From assembly GCF_000418325.1 (NCBI RefSeq), contig NC_021658.1:5257501-5321500 (forward strand): DNA of 64,000 nucleotides, read 5' to 3'. Both the position numbers and the translations under genes were made by a program. The DNA comes from Sorangium cellulosum So0157-2. Its GTDB lineage: Bacteria > Myxococcota_A > Polyangia > Polyangiales > Polyangiaceae. Shown here piece after piece: positions 35,123-44,900 of this stretch. How positions within the stretch are numbered: position 1 is the first letter of the stretch; every line of letters begins with the position of its first letter. A model generated the notes under the pieces. The model saw only the letters and a program-made list of their open reading frames with translations, had not been told where the DNA came from and did no database searches.

Positions 35123-36655
35123 CTACCTGCCGACCTCGGCCGAATAGAGGCCGGGCGTCGTGCCGGGGAGGTCCGTCGTGAAGGCGAGGCGGCGGCCGCC
35201 GTGGCTGCTGAAGTAGGTCAGGTTCGCCCCCGGCGCGATGAGCCGAGGTTTCAGAGGCTCGCGCGACAGGTCGACGACCTTCAGGTCGGCCGTCGATCTC
35301 GCGAAGTCTTCCGCGTCGAACTGGGCGCTATCGTTGAACGACACGAGGCCACGCACGGCCGGCAGGTAGCTCCAGCCCCCGTCATCGCTGAACTGCCGCA
35401 CGCCGCCCTCGCCCGAGGCGAACAGGGGGGCGGTGCCGGTCGTCAGGTCGACGATGCGGGCGAACAGAACGTGCTTCGAGTCGGCGCTGAAGGGCGGGCC
35501 GCCGAGCACGTTCCGCGTCAGCTCGTCGACCGACAGGGGCGGGGCACCGCCGCGCGCGTCGGCGAGCGCCACGTCGGAGAGGCCGGTCGCCGGGTCGCGC
35601 TGCGTGAAGAAGGCCACCTTGCTGCCGTCCGGCGACGCCCACGCGTCGGTGATGACCTTCGACCCGGCCAGGACGGTGAGAATGCCCCCGACCCCGTCGG
35701 CGATGGTCTCGGTCGACGGGCAGTCGCCCGGCGTAGCGCGGCGCAGCTCGAGGCCGGCCTCCGTTTGCGCGGTGTACACGACGGAGCCGCCTTTGGCGAA
35801 GAAGCCGATTCTCGAGCGCACCTCGTCGAGCGCATTCACCTCGCCGTCGTCGGAGACGACGACGGGGTACCCCGAGCCCGCCAGCGTCGTGAAGAACGAC
35901 CCGCCGCCGGTGTCGGCGCTGAAGAAGGGGGGCGTCGCGATGCCGCCGAGCAGGTCGACCCTCTCGCCCCGCTCCCAGCTCGACAAGGTGGCAGAGCTCG
36001 CGCCGCCCTCGCAGTGCAGCGCGACCGGGTGCGAGCGGCCGTGGCGGCCGACGAACGCGGCGAACGGCCGACAATACCCCTGGGGGAAGCCCATCGGCAC
36101 CGCGCCGAGCAGCGTCGTGCGCTCGCTCATGTCGGTCGAGGCGAGCTCGACGTCGCCGACGCTGCCGTCGGCGTTGCCACGGGTGGGGAACAGCACCGAG
36201 CGGCCGTCGGCGCTCGCCGAGGTCGCGAAGGTCCCGATGGGCGAGGCGGCGGACGCCTCGCGCGGGCCGGACGCCGCGCTCCACACGACGAGGGGGCTGA
36301 CCCCGAAGCCGGGCAAGCTCCGGTCGGGGTCGGTCCAGCAGAACGCGACCTTGCCGACGGTGTAAACGAAAGCGGTGTTCCCCGCGGGCACCTGGGCGAC
36401 GAGCTGCCTCGTCGCGCCCGGCTCGAGCGCGGTCGCGTACACGCGCTCTCCCTCCTGATAGAGGGCGTGATTGTCGCTGGTGACGCCGAGCAAAAGCAGG
36501 CGCGCGCCCCGCTGCACCCGCCATTCCGCGGGCGTCGTGAGCGACGCCTGGCTCTCCGATTCCGCCTCCTCGGGGGGCGGGCTCGGCGCCTCCATCTGGG
36601 CGCAGCCGAGCAATGCCGCGCCGAGTGTCATGCCAGCAAAGAAAGCTTTGACCAT
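35123..36655 (-). CDS. lipoprotein with TolB-like beta-propeller
   Basis: This 510-residue protein has a signal peptide and lipobox (GMTLGAALLGCAQ) and a short acidic spacer. Repeated blade motifs of the TolB/WD40-like PD40 type follow: ASADGRSVLFPTRG, SPDGSKVAFFTQRD, SADSKHVLFARIVD and HGGRRLAFTTD. The propeller covers about residues 50-510 and likely binds proteins or ligands at the outer membrane. GAGGAG lies 8 nt before the ATG. The gene stands alone; partner genes are not evident. Function is unknown beyond the fold. Confidence 0.8.
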   Translation of the reverse strand: MVKAFFAGMTLGAALLGCAQMEAPSPPPEEAESESQASLTTPAEWRVQRGARLLLLGVTSDNHALYQEGERVYATALEPGATRQLVAQVPAGNTAFVYTVGKVAFCWTDPDRSLPGFGVSPLVVWSAASGPREASAASPIGTFATSASADGRSVLFPTRGNADGSVGDVELASTDMSERTTLLGAVPMGFPQGYCRPFAAFVGRHGRSHPVALHCEGGASSATLSSWERGERVDLLGGIATPPFFSADTGGGSFFTTLAGSGYPVVVSDDGEVNALDEVRSRIGFFAKGGSVVYTAQTEAGLELRRATPGDCPSTETIADGVGGILTVLAGSKVITDAWASPDGSKVAFFTQRDPATGLSDVALADARGGAPPLSVDELTRNVLGGPPFSADSKHVLFARIVDLTTGTAPLFASGEGGVRQFSDDGGWSYLPAVRGLVSFNDSAQFDAEDFARSTADLKVVDLSREPLKPRLIAPGANLTYFSSHGGRRLAFTTDLPGTTPGLYSAEVGR

Positions 36656-36769
36656 GTGCGGGTCTCCTCTTCGGTCAGACCCTAACTCGCGCAGGCACCC
36701 TGCGTCGGGGCCAGATCGTCGATGTCGCGTAGTCCAGTCGCCCGCGCGTCGCGCGGAGCGAGGCGCGCG

Positions 36770-38284
36770 TCAGGGGCGATCGCCCGCGGGCCTCGACCGG
36801 GCCTTCGGCAAGGTCTCTGCGAGCCGCCGCGCCGCGTCCGCGAGCTGGGCCTCGTCGCACGCGGCGAAGCCGAAGCGGGCGAAGTCGAGCGGCCAGCGAC
36901 CGAGCGCGAAGTGGCTCGCGGGCTGGAAGGAGACGCCCGCCGCGTGCGCGCGCCGGGCCCACGCGTCGACGTCGACGCCGGGGGCCCGCGCCCAGAGGGC
37001 CATGCCCCCGCAGGGAGGGGCGAACTCGAGCGCGGGCAGGTGGCGCGCGAGCGCCTCGCAGAGCGCGTCGCGGCGGGCGCGGTAGGCGCGCCGGACGCGC
37101 TGCGTGTGCCGATCGATCTCGCCGTCTTCGAGCAGCTCGGCGACGGCGCGCTCGAGCGCGTGGTCGCCCTGGTGGTCGACGAAGGCCCGGTAGGCCGCGA
37201 TCCGCTCGGCGACGTCGGGGGTGGATACGATGAAGCCGAGCCGCAGCCCCGGGGCCAGGATCTTCGACAGCGTGCCCAGGTAGACGACCACCCCGTGGCG
37301 GTCGGCGGACGCGAGGGGCAGCACCGGCCGCCCCTCGTAGCGGAACTCGTGATCGTAATCGTCCTCGAGCACGAGCAGGCGCCGGCGCCGCGCCAGATCG
37401 AGCAGGCGCACGCGCCGCGCCGCGGTCAAGGTGACGGTCGTGGGGAGCTGGTGGTGGGGCGTCGTGTAGACCGCCTTGACCCGCCTGGCCGCGCAGAGCG
37501 CCTCGAGCGCGGCGACGTCGAGCCCCTCGCCGTCGAGCGGCACGGGCGCGAGCTCCACGCCCGCGAGCTCGAGCGCGCCGCGGGCGGCGGGGTGGCTGTA
37601 CGCCTCGATCGCCACGCAGTCGCCCGGCTCGAGCAGCGCGCGCGCCGCGAGGTAGAGGCCCTGCTGGCTGCCGCGCACGGTGTTGACCGACGCGACGCTC
37701 GCCCGCACGCCCCTCGCCCGGGTCAGCAGCTCGACGATCGCCCGGCGCAGGCGCGGCTCGCCCCGGGGGTCGCCGTAGTCCATCAGCGCGCGCGCCCCGG
37801 CGCCGAGCATCGCGCGGCGGTAGGCGCGGCACAGCTCCAGCCTCGGCACGAAGCCGAGCTCGGGCACCCCGCCGAGCAGGAGCAGGCCGGCGCGCGGGGT
37901 CGAGGACGGGGCCGGCAAGGGGCGTCGGGGCAGGTCGAACCCGGCCCGGTCGGCGAGGGCCCGTCGGCGAAAGGGGGGCAGCTTGGCGGGCAGGTCGCTC
38001 GAGACGTAGGTCCCGGTGGCGGGCGCGCTCGTGATCCACCCCTGGCGCGCGAGCTCGAGGAACGCGGCGACCACGGTCTTGCGGTGCACGCCGAGCTGGG
38101 TGGCGAGCTTGCGGCTGGAGGGCAGCCGCTCGCCGGGGCGCAGGCGGCCCCGCTCGATGTCCTCGACGACGGCCCGCGCGATCTGCAGAAAGAGCGGCCC
38201 CTGATCCGCCGCGCCGAGCTGAAGAACGAGTTCTCGGGTCACCGCCACGCCGCCCGTGCCTGCGCCGGAGGGGCGCGGCGCCAT
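36770..38284 (-). CDS. MocR/PdxR-type transcriptional regulator
   Basis: This 504-residue MocR regulator has a GntR winged helix (about 25-95, LFLQIARAVVEDIERGRLRP, LPSSRKLATQLGVHRKTV). A class I aminotransferase-like domain follows (about 120-500) with the PLP-lysine motif GTLSKILAPGLRLGF, LVLEDDYDHEFRYEG and MDYGDPRGEPRLRRAI. MocR/PdxR proteins sense pyridoxal phosphate or amino acids and often control vitamin B6 synthesis. No pdx gene is adjacent. The ATG at 38284 was chosen; a GTG 14 codons further in is possible. It lies downstream of the metallo-beta-lactamase gene on the same strand. Confidence 0.9.
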   Translation of the reverse strand: MAPRPSGAGTGGVAVTRELVLQLGAADQGPLFLQIARAVVEDIERGRLRPGERLPSSRKLATQLGVHRKTVVAAFLELARQGWITSAPATGTYVSSDLPAKLPPFRRRALADRAGFDLPRRPLPAPSSTPRAGLLLLGGVPELGFVPRLELCRAYRRAMLGAGARALMDYGDPRGEPRLRRAIVELLTRARGVRASVASVNTVRGSQQGLYLAARALLEPGDCVAIEAYSHPAARGALELAGVELAPVPLDGEGLDVAALEALCAARRVKAVYTTPHHQLPTTVTLTAARRVRLLDLARRRRLLVLEDDYDHEFRYEGRPVLPLASADRHGVVVYLGTLSKILAPGLRLGFIVSTPDVAERIAAYRAFVDHQGDHALERAVAELLEDGEIDRHTQRVRRAYRARRDALCEALARHLPALEFAPPCGGMALWARAPGVDVDAWARRAHAAGVSFQPASHFALGRWPLDFARFGFAACDEAQLADAARRLAETLPKARSRPAGDRP

Positions 38285-38397
38285 GGCGCCCGCCCCCGAG
38301 CTCTCGATGCCCCGCCGCCCGGAAGCTGTCAACCGAGGCGCGGTTCGCCGCCGGCAGCGCTCGCGCGAAGGGGAGCCGCGCGGGACCGCCTCGTTCG

Positions 38398-39438
38398 TCA
38401 GCGCGCGCCGGCGACGGCGCGCCACCACGGGGTCGGCGCGTCGACGTGATCGGGCTCGAAGGCGCCGCCGATACGCGGCGTCACGACGCGCGCGCCGCGT
38501 TCGGCCGCCAGGGAGAGCAGCGTCTCGGCCGGCTCGTCCCAGTCGTGGAGGGCGAGGTTGAAGGTGCCCCAGTGGACCGGAAGGAGCGTGCCGCCGCCGA
38601 GCATCTGGAACGCGATCAGCGCGTTCTCGGGGCCGAGGTGGATCGCCCCCCACGCGGGGTGGTACGCGCCGACCTCGAGCATCACCAGGTCGAAGGGGCC
38701 GTGTCTCCGGCCGATGTCCGCGAACTCGGGGAACAGCCCGGTGTCGCCGGAGAAGAAGACCTTGCGCCGCTCTGCCTCGATGACCCAGGAGGCCCAGAGC
38801 GTCTTGTTGCCGCTCGTCGGCCCGCGCCCCGAGAAATGCTGCGACGGCGTCGCGGTGAAGCGAACGCCGCCGACCTCCGCGCCCTCGTGCCAGTCGAGCT
38901 CGGTGATCCGCGCCGGGTCGACGCCGAGCGCCTCGAGGTGCGCGCCCACGCCGAGCGCCGTGACGATGGGGACGCGCGTGCGGGCGAGCGCCTCGATGGT
39001 GCGGGCGCAGAGGTGATCGAAGTGGTCGTGCGACAGGAGGACGGCGTCGAGCGGCGGCAGCTCGTCGAGCGCCGCCGGCACGGGGTGAAAGCGCATCGGG
39101 CCCGCGAACGCGACGGGGGAGGCGCGCTCGGCGAACACCGGATCGGTGAGGACGCGGCGGCCGTCGATCTCGAGCAGCACGGTGCTGTGGCCGAGCCACG
39201 TGACCCGCAGGCCGGTCGCGCTCCGCCGCGCCCAGGTCTCGTGAGGCCGCGCGAGGGGCAGCGGCCCGGGCGGCGTCCGCTGGCCGCGACCGAAGAAGTA
39301 CTCGCCGATCACGGGCAACGCCGAGCCGTTCATGCCGGGGCCGGCGCCCGACGGGTTCTGGAACCGGCCGCCCTTGAACTGAGCGGAGGCGCGCGCCCGC
39401 TCGAGCCGGAGCCCCTTGCGACGCTGGGAATCATTCAT
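38398..39438 (-). CDS. metallo-beta-lactamase-fold hydrolase, NAPE-PLD-like
   Basis: This 346-residue MBL-fold hydrolase carries the metal motif SHDHFDHL, further ligands in SGDTG and VHWGTFN, and the leading TWLGHSTVLLEIDGRRVLTD. The order and length resemble bacterial NAPE-PLD/UlaG-like proteins, which hydrolyse N-acylphosphatidylethanolamine or lactones. The substrate here is unknown. AGGAGG lies 11 nt before the ATG. It is divergent from a TetR gene 220 bp away, with TetR-type operator dyads between them, so repression by that regulator is likely. Confidence 0.9.
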   Translation of the reverse strand: MNDSQRRKGLRLERARASAQFKGGRFQNPSGAGPGMNGSALPVIGEYFFGRGQRTPPGPLPLARPHETWARRSATGLRVTWLGHSTVLLEIDGRRVLTDPVFAERASPVAFAGPMRFHPVPAALDELPPLDAVLLSHDHFDHLCARTIEALARTRVPIVTALGVGAHLEALGVDPARITELDWHEGAEVGGVRFTATPSQHFSGRGPTSGNKTLWASWVIEAERRKVFFSGDTGLFPEFADIGRRHGPFDLVMLEVGAYHPAWGAIHLGPENALIAFQMLGGGTLLPVHWGTFNLALHDWDEPAETLLSLAAERGARVVTPRIGGAFEPDHVDAPTPWWRAVAGAR

Positions 39439-39620
39439 GAAGGGATGACCTCCTGCCGGGCGTGGCGCCTGGGGAGCCAGCGTCCGACGGCGATGGTGAC
39501 CAGAGCGGCGCCCGCGCCGAGCCACGCCGAGCCACGCCGAAGGAGACGCGTCGCGGAGGGCGTCGAAGACCCGTTGACCGCACGAGGCGGACGGCCGAAC
39601 GGGCGCACAGGACGATGTTT

Positions 39621-39651
39621 ACAACCGGAGCTCAGGTTGTCAAGTTTGACA
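39621..39651. promoter_or_regulatory. TetR-type operator dyads between MBL and tetR
   Basis: Two overlapping palindromes occur: ACAACC/GGTTGT (39621-39626 and 39635-39640) and the perfect TGTCAAGTTTGACA-type dyad (39638-39651). A TTGACA hexamer falls within the second. They lie just before the TetR start and on the promoter side of the MBL gene. Confidence 0.6.
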
Positions 39652-39658
39652 TTGACGA

Positions 39659-40369
39659 TTGAAGCGTTTGCTGGCAACTTCGATCCTCGTGAGCGAAGGG
39701 AGCTCCACCGACAGGCCCGCCGACGACGTGCGCCGCCGCAAGCTGATGGACGCGGCGCTGACGGTGTTCCTGCGCTTCGGCTTCCGGAAGACGTCGATGG
39801 ACGAGGTCGCGCGGGCCGCGAACGTCTCGCGACAGGGGCTCTATCTCCACTTCGCCACGAAGGAGGAGCTCTTTCGCGCGTCGGTGGCGTACTTCCTCGA
39901 CACCGCGCTCGCCGCCGCGGCGGCCGCCCTCGCCGACGCGGAGCGCCCCCTGGAAGAGCGGCTCGTGGCCGCGTTCGACACCTGGGTGGGCCGGTTCGTG
40001 GGCGCGTTCGGTTCCGACGCGGCGGATCTCCACGCCGCCTCGAAGGAGCTCGTCGGCCCCACGGTCGACGAGCGTGAGGGGCAGTTCGTCGAGGTCGTGG
40101 AGGAGGCCCTGCGCGCCTCCGGGCTGGTGGCCGCCTACGCGCCCGCGGGCGTCACCGCGCGGCAGCTCGCGGAGACCTTGTACGCCGCCGCGCGCGGCCT
40201 GAAGTACGGCGCCGCGACGCGCGAGAGCTTCGTCGAGGGCATGTCCGTCGCCGCGCGGGTGATGTGCCTGCCGCAGCGGGACGACCGAGAGGAGCGGGCG
40301 AAGCCAAGAACGTCGAGCGTTCGCGCCGAGGGCGGCCGGCCGCGCAAGGCGCGCGGCACGACACGATAG
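39659..40369 (+). CDS. TetR-family repressor
   Basis: This 236-residue TetR regulator has its helix-turn-helix domain at about residues 24-72 (KLMDAALTVFLRFGFRKTSMDEVARAA then VSRQGLYLHFATKEELF). The C-terminal ligand-binding half is helical, and the last 30 residues are basic and probably disordered. The start is a TTG; a GTG at 39689 is an alternative that still keeps the DNA-binding domain. Operator-like dyads overlap its upstream region and the promoter of the divergent metallo-beta-lactamase gene, so it likely represses both. The effector is unknown. Confidence 0.9.
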   Translation: MKRLLATSILVSEGSSTDRPADDVRRRKLMDAALTVFLRFGFRKTSMDEVARAANVSRQGLYLHFATKEELFRASVAYFLDTALAAAAAALADAERPLEERLVAAFDTWVGRFVGAFGSDAADLHAASKELVGPTVDEREGQFVEVVEEALRASGLVAAYAPAGVTARQLAETLYAAARGLKYGAATRESFVEGMSVAARVMCLPQRDDREERAKPRTSSVRAEGGRPRKARGTTR

Positions 40370-40417
40370 ATTGCCCGTGAGGGGCGTTCATCGACGCACC
40401 CTCGCGCGGCGCGGGGC

Positions 40418-40540
40418 TCAGCGCACGATCCGCGCGCCCTCTCCCTTGCTCTCGACCTGCACCTCGATCTGCCGCCCGTCGCGGAGCTCCAGCGGAATTG
40501 TCTCTTCGGCAGGCCTGGATCCGAACACAAATCGCGTCAT
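40418..40540 (-). CDS. small hypothetical protein, 40 residues
   Basis: This 40-codon minus-strand frame encodes MTRFVFGSRPAEETIPLELR followed by a Gln/Glu/Val-rich strand and an Arg-rich end. The alternating hydrophobic pattern (IEVQVESKGE) looks like a real beta-rich peptide rather than noise. No strong Shine-Dalgarno is seen. It is convergent with tetR and precedes the repeat remnant at 40687. Low confidence. Confidence 0.3.
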   Translation of the reverse strand: MTRFVFGSRPAEETIPLELRDGRQIEVQVESKGEGARIVR

Positions 40541-40686
40541 CCGGCCGTGCCACGCTCGCCGATCGCCGTGCATGTCCCGGATCGTCGACCCGAAAGCGTC
40601 CAGCGCCCGCTACCAGGCCGGTCGCGACCGCTGCCGCTCCCAGGCGGCGCCGCCGCGATGCCGTCGAGCCGGTCGAACCACAACGA

Positions 40687-40846
40687 CCTGTCGACAGCCT
40701 CCCCGGAGAATTGAAATTCAACCCCGAGGTTGCCGACAGGAGGTGCTGCACTTCGAGCACGAGCGCTGCACTTCGGGGCAAAGTGCAGCACCACCTGTCG
40801 ACACCCTGACCGGAGAATTGAAATTCAATGCCGAGGTGGCCGATAC
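40687..40846. repeat. IS-like terminal repeat remnant
   Basis: Two direct copies of a roughly 52-bp unit (40687-40738, 40794-40845) share the core CGGAGAATTGAAATTCAA and start with CTGTCGACA. Between them lies a 12-bp inverted repeat, GGTGCTGCACTT (40742-40753) and AAGTGCAGCACC (40781-40792). TTGAAATTCAA is itself palindromic. The arrangement resembles multiple transposase-binding repeats at the ends of IS elements, but no transposase gene is nearby. Confidence 0.6.
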
Positions 40847-40985
40847 CCTCCTCTCGATATCGTCGATCCTGCCGGCGGCGTGGTCGGAGCGGCACGTCGC
40901 TCCAGCGCTCCACGGCCATCGCGTCACCCCAGGAAAATGGCCGCGCGCGTGACATCACCGCGCGTGGACGCGCTGAGCCGGCCGG

Positions 40986-41807
40986 TCATCCGGCGATCAA
41001 CCGGAAGAGGGCGAGCTCCGGCCGGCAGGTGAGCCGCGCGGGCAGGACGCTCGTGCCGACGCCGCGGCTCACGTAGACCGGGCCGCGCTCCGTGGCGTAC
41101 ATCCCCGAGCGAAACCGGCCCGAGCCGGGCGGCACCCACACCGGCACGCCGAGCGCCCGGAGCTGCCCGCCGTGGGTGTGCCCCGCGAGGCCAAGGTCGA
41201 AGCGCGGCGCGCCGGCAGGCAGCCTGTCGAACAGGCCCGGCGCATGCGTGAGGAACAGCCGCACGGGCGAGGCCGGCGCGCGCGAGAGGGCCGCTTCCAC
41301 ATCGTCACGACCGCTGCAGAAATCGTCCGTCGCGACGACGGCGATCCCGCTCCGGAGCAGCGTCGACTCGTTTCCGAGCAGCCGCGCGCCGGCGCGCGCG
41401 TAAGCCTCGCCGAGGCGCCGCAGGGGCACGTGCCCCCAGTGCTCCCAGTTGCCCAGGGTGGCGACCACCTCGCGCCCCGGCGCGGCGAGCCTGCGGCAGA
41501 GCTCCTCCAGCGCGCCGAGCGCGCCCTCGTCCTCGATGGAGTCGCCGGTCATCACGACGAGGTCCGCGCCGTGCGAGCGCACGGCGGACGCGGCCTTGTC
41601 GTGCACGCCGCCGAGCGCGCGCAGGTGCAGGTCGGAGAGGTGCGCGATCCGGAAGCCGTCGAGCGCGCGCGGGAGCCCGGCGACGGGGACGTCGTGCTCG
41701 GTGACCTCGAGCCACGACGGCTCGACGGCGAGCCCGTCCACCGCGCACGCGGCCGCAGCACAGCAGCCGGCGCCGAGGAAGACACGGCGCGTGGGCTTCA
41801 GGGGCAT
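40986..41807 (-). CDS. Tat-type metallophosphoesterase
   Basis: This 273-residue calcineurin-like phosphoesterase has motifs AHLSDLHLRALG, MTGDSIEDEG, LGNWEHWG, LTHAPG and GHTHGGQL, which match the YkuE/UDP-diacylglucosamine-hydrolase-like group. The N-terminus (PTRRVFLGAGCCAAAACAVD) has a twin-arginine motif followed by a cysteine-containing hydrophobic stretch. It is probably exported folded, possibly as a lipoprotein. GNW-E-H replaces the canonical GNHD. The start at 41807 fits the signal; an ATG four codons upstream is possible. It is divergent from the macroglobulin-like gene. Substrate unknown. Confidence 0.85.
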   Translation of the reverse strand: MPLKPTRRVFLGAGCCAAAACAVDGLAVEPSWLEVTEHDVPVAGLPRALDGFRIAHLSDLHLRALGGVHDKAASAVRSHGADLVVMTGDSIEDEGALGALEELCRRLAAPGREVVATLGNWEHWGHVPLRRLGEAYARAGARLLGNESTLLRSGIAVVATDDFCSGRDDVEAALSRAPASPVRLFLTHAPGLFDRLPAGAPRFDLGLAGHTHGGQLRALGVPVWVPPGSGRFRSGMYATERGPVYVSRGVGTSVLPARLTCRPELALFRLIAG

Positions 41808-41921
41808 ACAGGGGAGTGTACCATCGCGCCGGAGCCCATCGCCCGACGGCGCGTCGGCCCGATCACGCGCCTCGCCGGCTCGATAGCGCGCCGCGCCGAC
41901 CGTCCCGATCCGCCGTGCAGC

Positions 41922-41975
41922 GCAGGAACCTGCTCGCCTCGGCCCTGTGCAGGAACCTGCTCGCCTCGGCCCTGT
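41922..41975. repeat. 27-bp perfect direct repeat
   Basis: Two adjacent copies of a 27-bp unit begin at 41922 and 41949 with GCAGGAACCTGC, a palindromic segment. They end 12 bp before the macroglobulin-like ATG, so the second copy overlaps its translation-initiation region. Confidence 0.85.
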
Positions 41976-41987
41976 CGAAAGCCACCG

Positions 41988-44900
41988 ATGCCCAGGCCTC
42001 CCCTCCCGCTCACCGGACTCCTCGTCACCGCCGCCCTCGGCGCCGCCGCGACCTCCGACGCGGCCACGGACCACCGCGACGCGGTCGCCCGCGGCCTCGA
42101 CCTCTTCGTCCACGCGCCCGACCGCGGCGCCCCCGGCGCCGCCCTGCCGGTCCAGGTCCTCGCGCTCGGGTTCCCCACCGCGGTCACGCTCCGGCCGCTC
42201 GAGGCGGCCACCGTGGAGGCGACCTGGGATCCCGAGCACCTCGGCAAGGTCAGCGCCGTCCCGCCGCCCGTGCGGGTCACCACCGACGCGAAGGGGCGCG
42301 CTCACCTCGACGTCCCCATCCCCGACGGGCCCGAGCGCGAGCTCCGGCTGCTGCTCGGCGTGCGCGCCGGCGATCGGCAGCGGACCCGGACCCTCACCGT
42401 GCAGCGCCAGGCGCCGCTCCACGTCGACCTGCACGTCCCCGACGCGCGCGTGGTGCCGGGCGGCGCGACGTCGGCGTGGATCACGGTGCAGAGCGAGGCC
42501 TCGGGGCAGCCGGCCCCGCGGGTCCCCGTGGAGGTCAGCCTGCTCGAGGGCGGCGTCGCGCGGCACACGGCCGTGGTCACCACCGACGCGGCCGGCGTCG
42601 CCATGGCGCGCGTGCCCGTCCCCTGGATCGACGAGCCCGGGTGGCGCTGGGTCCTCCGCGCCCGCGCGCGGGGCGCGGCGGGGGCCTCGTCGAACGCCGC
42701 GCAGATCTCCCTCTCGCCGCGCGAGGAGACGCCCGGCGCCCCGCAGATGCTGGCCGAGTGGTCCGAGCAGGACCTGCGCGCCGGCGACCGCGCCGCCTAC
42801 GTGATCCGGATCCGCGACGGCGCCGGCCAGCCCGTGGCCGGATTGCCGGTGCGCGTCTGGACCGGGCCGAAGGGCACGAGCCCGCCCGAGGACAGGGCCG
42901 CGTGGGAGAAGCTCACCACCCCCGCGCGCACCGACGCGGCCGGCGAGATCCGCGGTGAGGCCGCGGCGCCCACCACCGTGGTGCAGGGGGTGGGGACCAC
43001 GCTGCGCCTCGTCGCGCGCGCCTCGCTCGAGGGGCACGAGCTCGAGCGCGAGGCCACCGTCTCCGTGGAGAGCCCCACCTCGGAGGCGGCGCTGCTCCCG
43101 GAGGCGGGCGCCATCGTCCCGGGCGCCGCGCAGCGCATGCTCCTGCGCGTCCGCGACGCGCGGCGGAAGCCGGTGCAGGGCACCTTCACCGTCGAGGGCG
43201 ACGGCCTCCAGGCCACCGTGACCACCGACGCGTACGGCGAGGCCGAGGTGGCCTGGGACGCGCCCGCCGATCTCGGGGCCTTCCGCAACGTCGGGCCGTG
43301 CGCCGGCGGCGTCGCGGCGGCGGTGCGCGTGCGGCCCGCGGGCGAGCTCCCGGCGCTCGCGTCGCGGCGCGAGCCGTTCGCGCTGTGCGTCTCCGTCGAT
43401 CGCGAGGCCACGGCGCTGCTCCGGCCCGAGCGGCTCCTCGCCCGCGCCGGCGACGCGCTCGCGCTCCGCGTGATCGACGCCGGCGGCGCGGACGCCCGCG
43501 CCGGCCGGCGGCCGGAGGGCGGCAGGGCAGCGGACGGCGCCGGCTGGAGCGTGATCGTCCAGTCGTCCGCCAGCGCGGCGCGCGCGGCGAGCGCCTGGAT
43601 CGGCGGGGGCCCAGAGGGCGGCGCGCTCGGCCTGCCCGAGGGCGCGGCCGGCGTCTGGACGCTCAGCGCCGCCGCTCCGCGGCAGGGCGCCGCCGCGCGG
43701 CAGGCCGGCGGCGCGGTGCTCGTCGCGCCGCGCGTGCTCCCGCGGCTCGAGGCCCGCATCGCCGGCGGCCGCGCGGCGCCGCGCGGCGCCGTCGACGTCG
43801 ACCTCGCGCTCACCGACGGGGGCGGGCGCGGCCTGCCCGGGACCGTCGCCGCCGTCGTCGTGGACCTGCACGGCGGGGGCAGCGTCGGCGGCCTCGCGGC
43901 GCTCGACACGCGCGCGCGGCTCTGCCAGGGCATGGTCGAGCCCGAGCGCTGCGGCGCCTTCCTGGAGGGCGATCCCGCGCTCGATCCGCTCCGGCGCGCG
44001 GAGCTCGGCGCGCGGGCGCGCGCGGCGATCGCGCCGGCGATCGATCCGGCCGGCGCCGCGAAAGCGGAGCTCGACGAGGCGTTCGGCCAGGTGCTCCGCT
44101 CGCTCGAGGGGGCGGTCTTCGAGGCCACGAGCGACCCGGAGCGGCTGCGCGACGTGCGCCGCCGCGGGCCGGACGGCGCCTATGCATGGAACCCCGAGCT
44201 GATGACCCTGGTCACGGCCGCCATGGATGCGCCGCCCGAGACGCCCGGCGGCGAGCCGCTCTCGCTCGCGGACCTCCTGGCGGTGGACCCGCAGGTCACG
44301 TTCGATCGCGTCGCCCGCCGCGTCACCCGCCTCAAGCTCTTCCGCATCCTCGCCGCCGCGCGCACGTTCCGGCGCGAGCGGCTGCTCGACCCCGACGAGC
44401 CGGCGCTCCGCGATCCGAACGCGCTGCTCCGCCGCCTGGTGCGCGACGAGCAGCTCGAGGAGTCGCTCCTGCTCGATCCCTGGGGCGGCACCATCCAGTT
44501 CACCCCGACGACCGCGCCGCCCGCGCCGTTCCTCACGGTGCGGCGCGGCTTCGCCCTGCACGCGCCCGGGCCCGACGGCCGGATCGGCACCGGCGACGAC
44601 GTGCGCGACCCGTTCGAGCGCGTGCTCCGCTCGGGCACGCCGTACGCCAGGGCGGTCGCCGAGGATCGCCTCGTCGACGCGAGGTTCGACATGGAGGTCG
44701 GCGACGCCACGGTGTCGGCGTGGGAGAGCCTCCTGGAGGAGCTCACGGGCACGTCGCTGGGCGAGGGGAGCGGCCTGGGCGGCCTGGGCCTGTCCGGCGT
44801 GGGTTCGGGCTCCGGCGCGGGGTTCGGTCAAGGCCACGGCAGGCTGGGCGGCGCCGCCAGGACCTCGTACGGCGCGGCGCGGGGCGTGTTCTTCTGGTCG

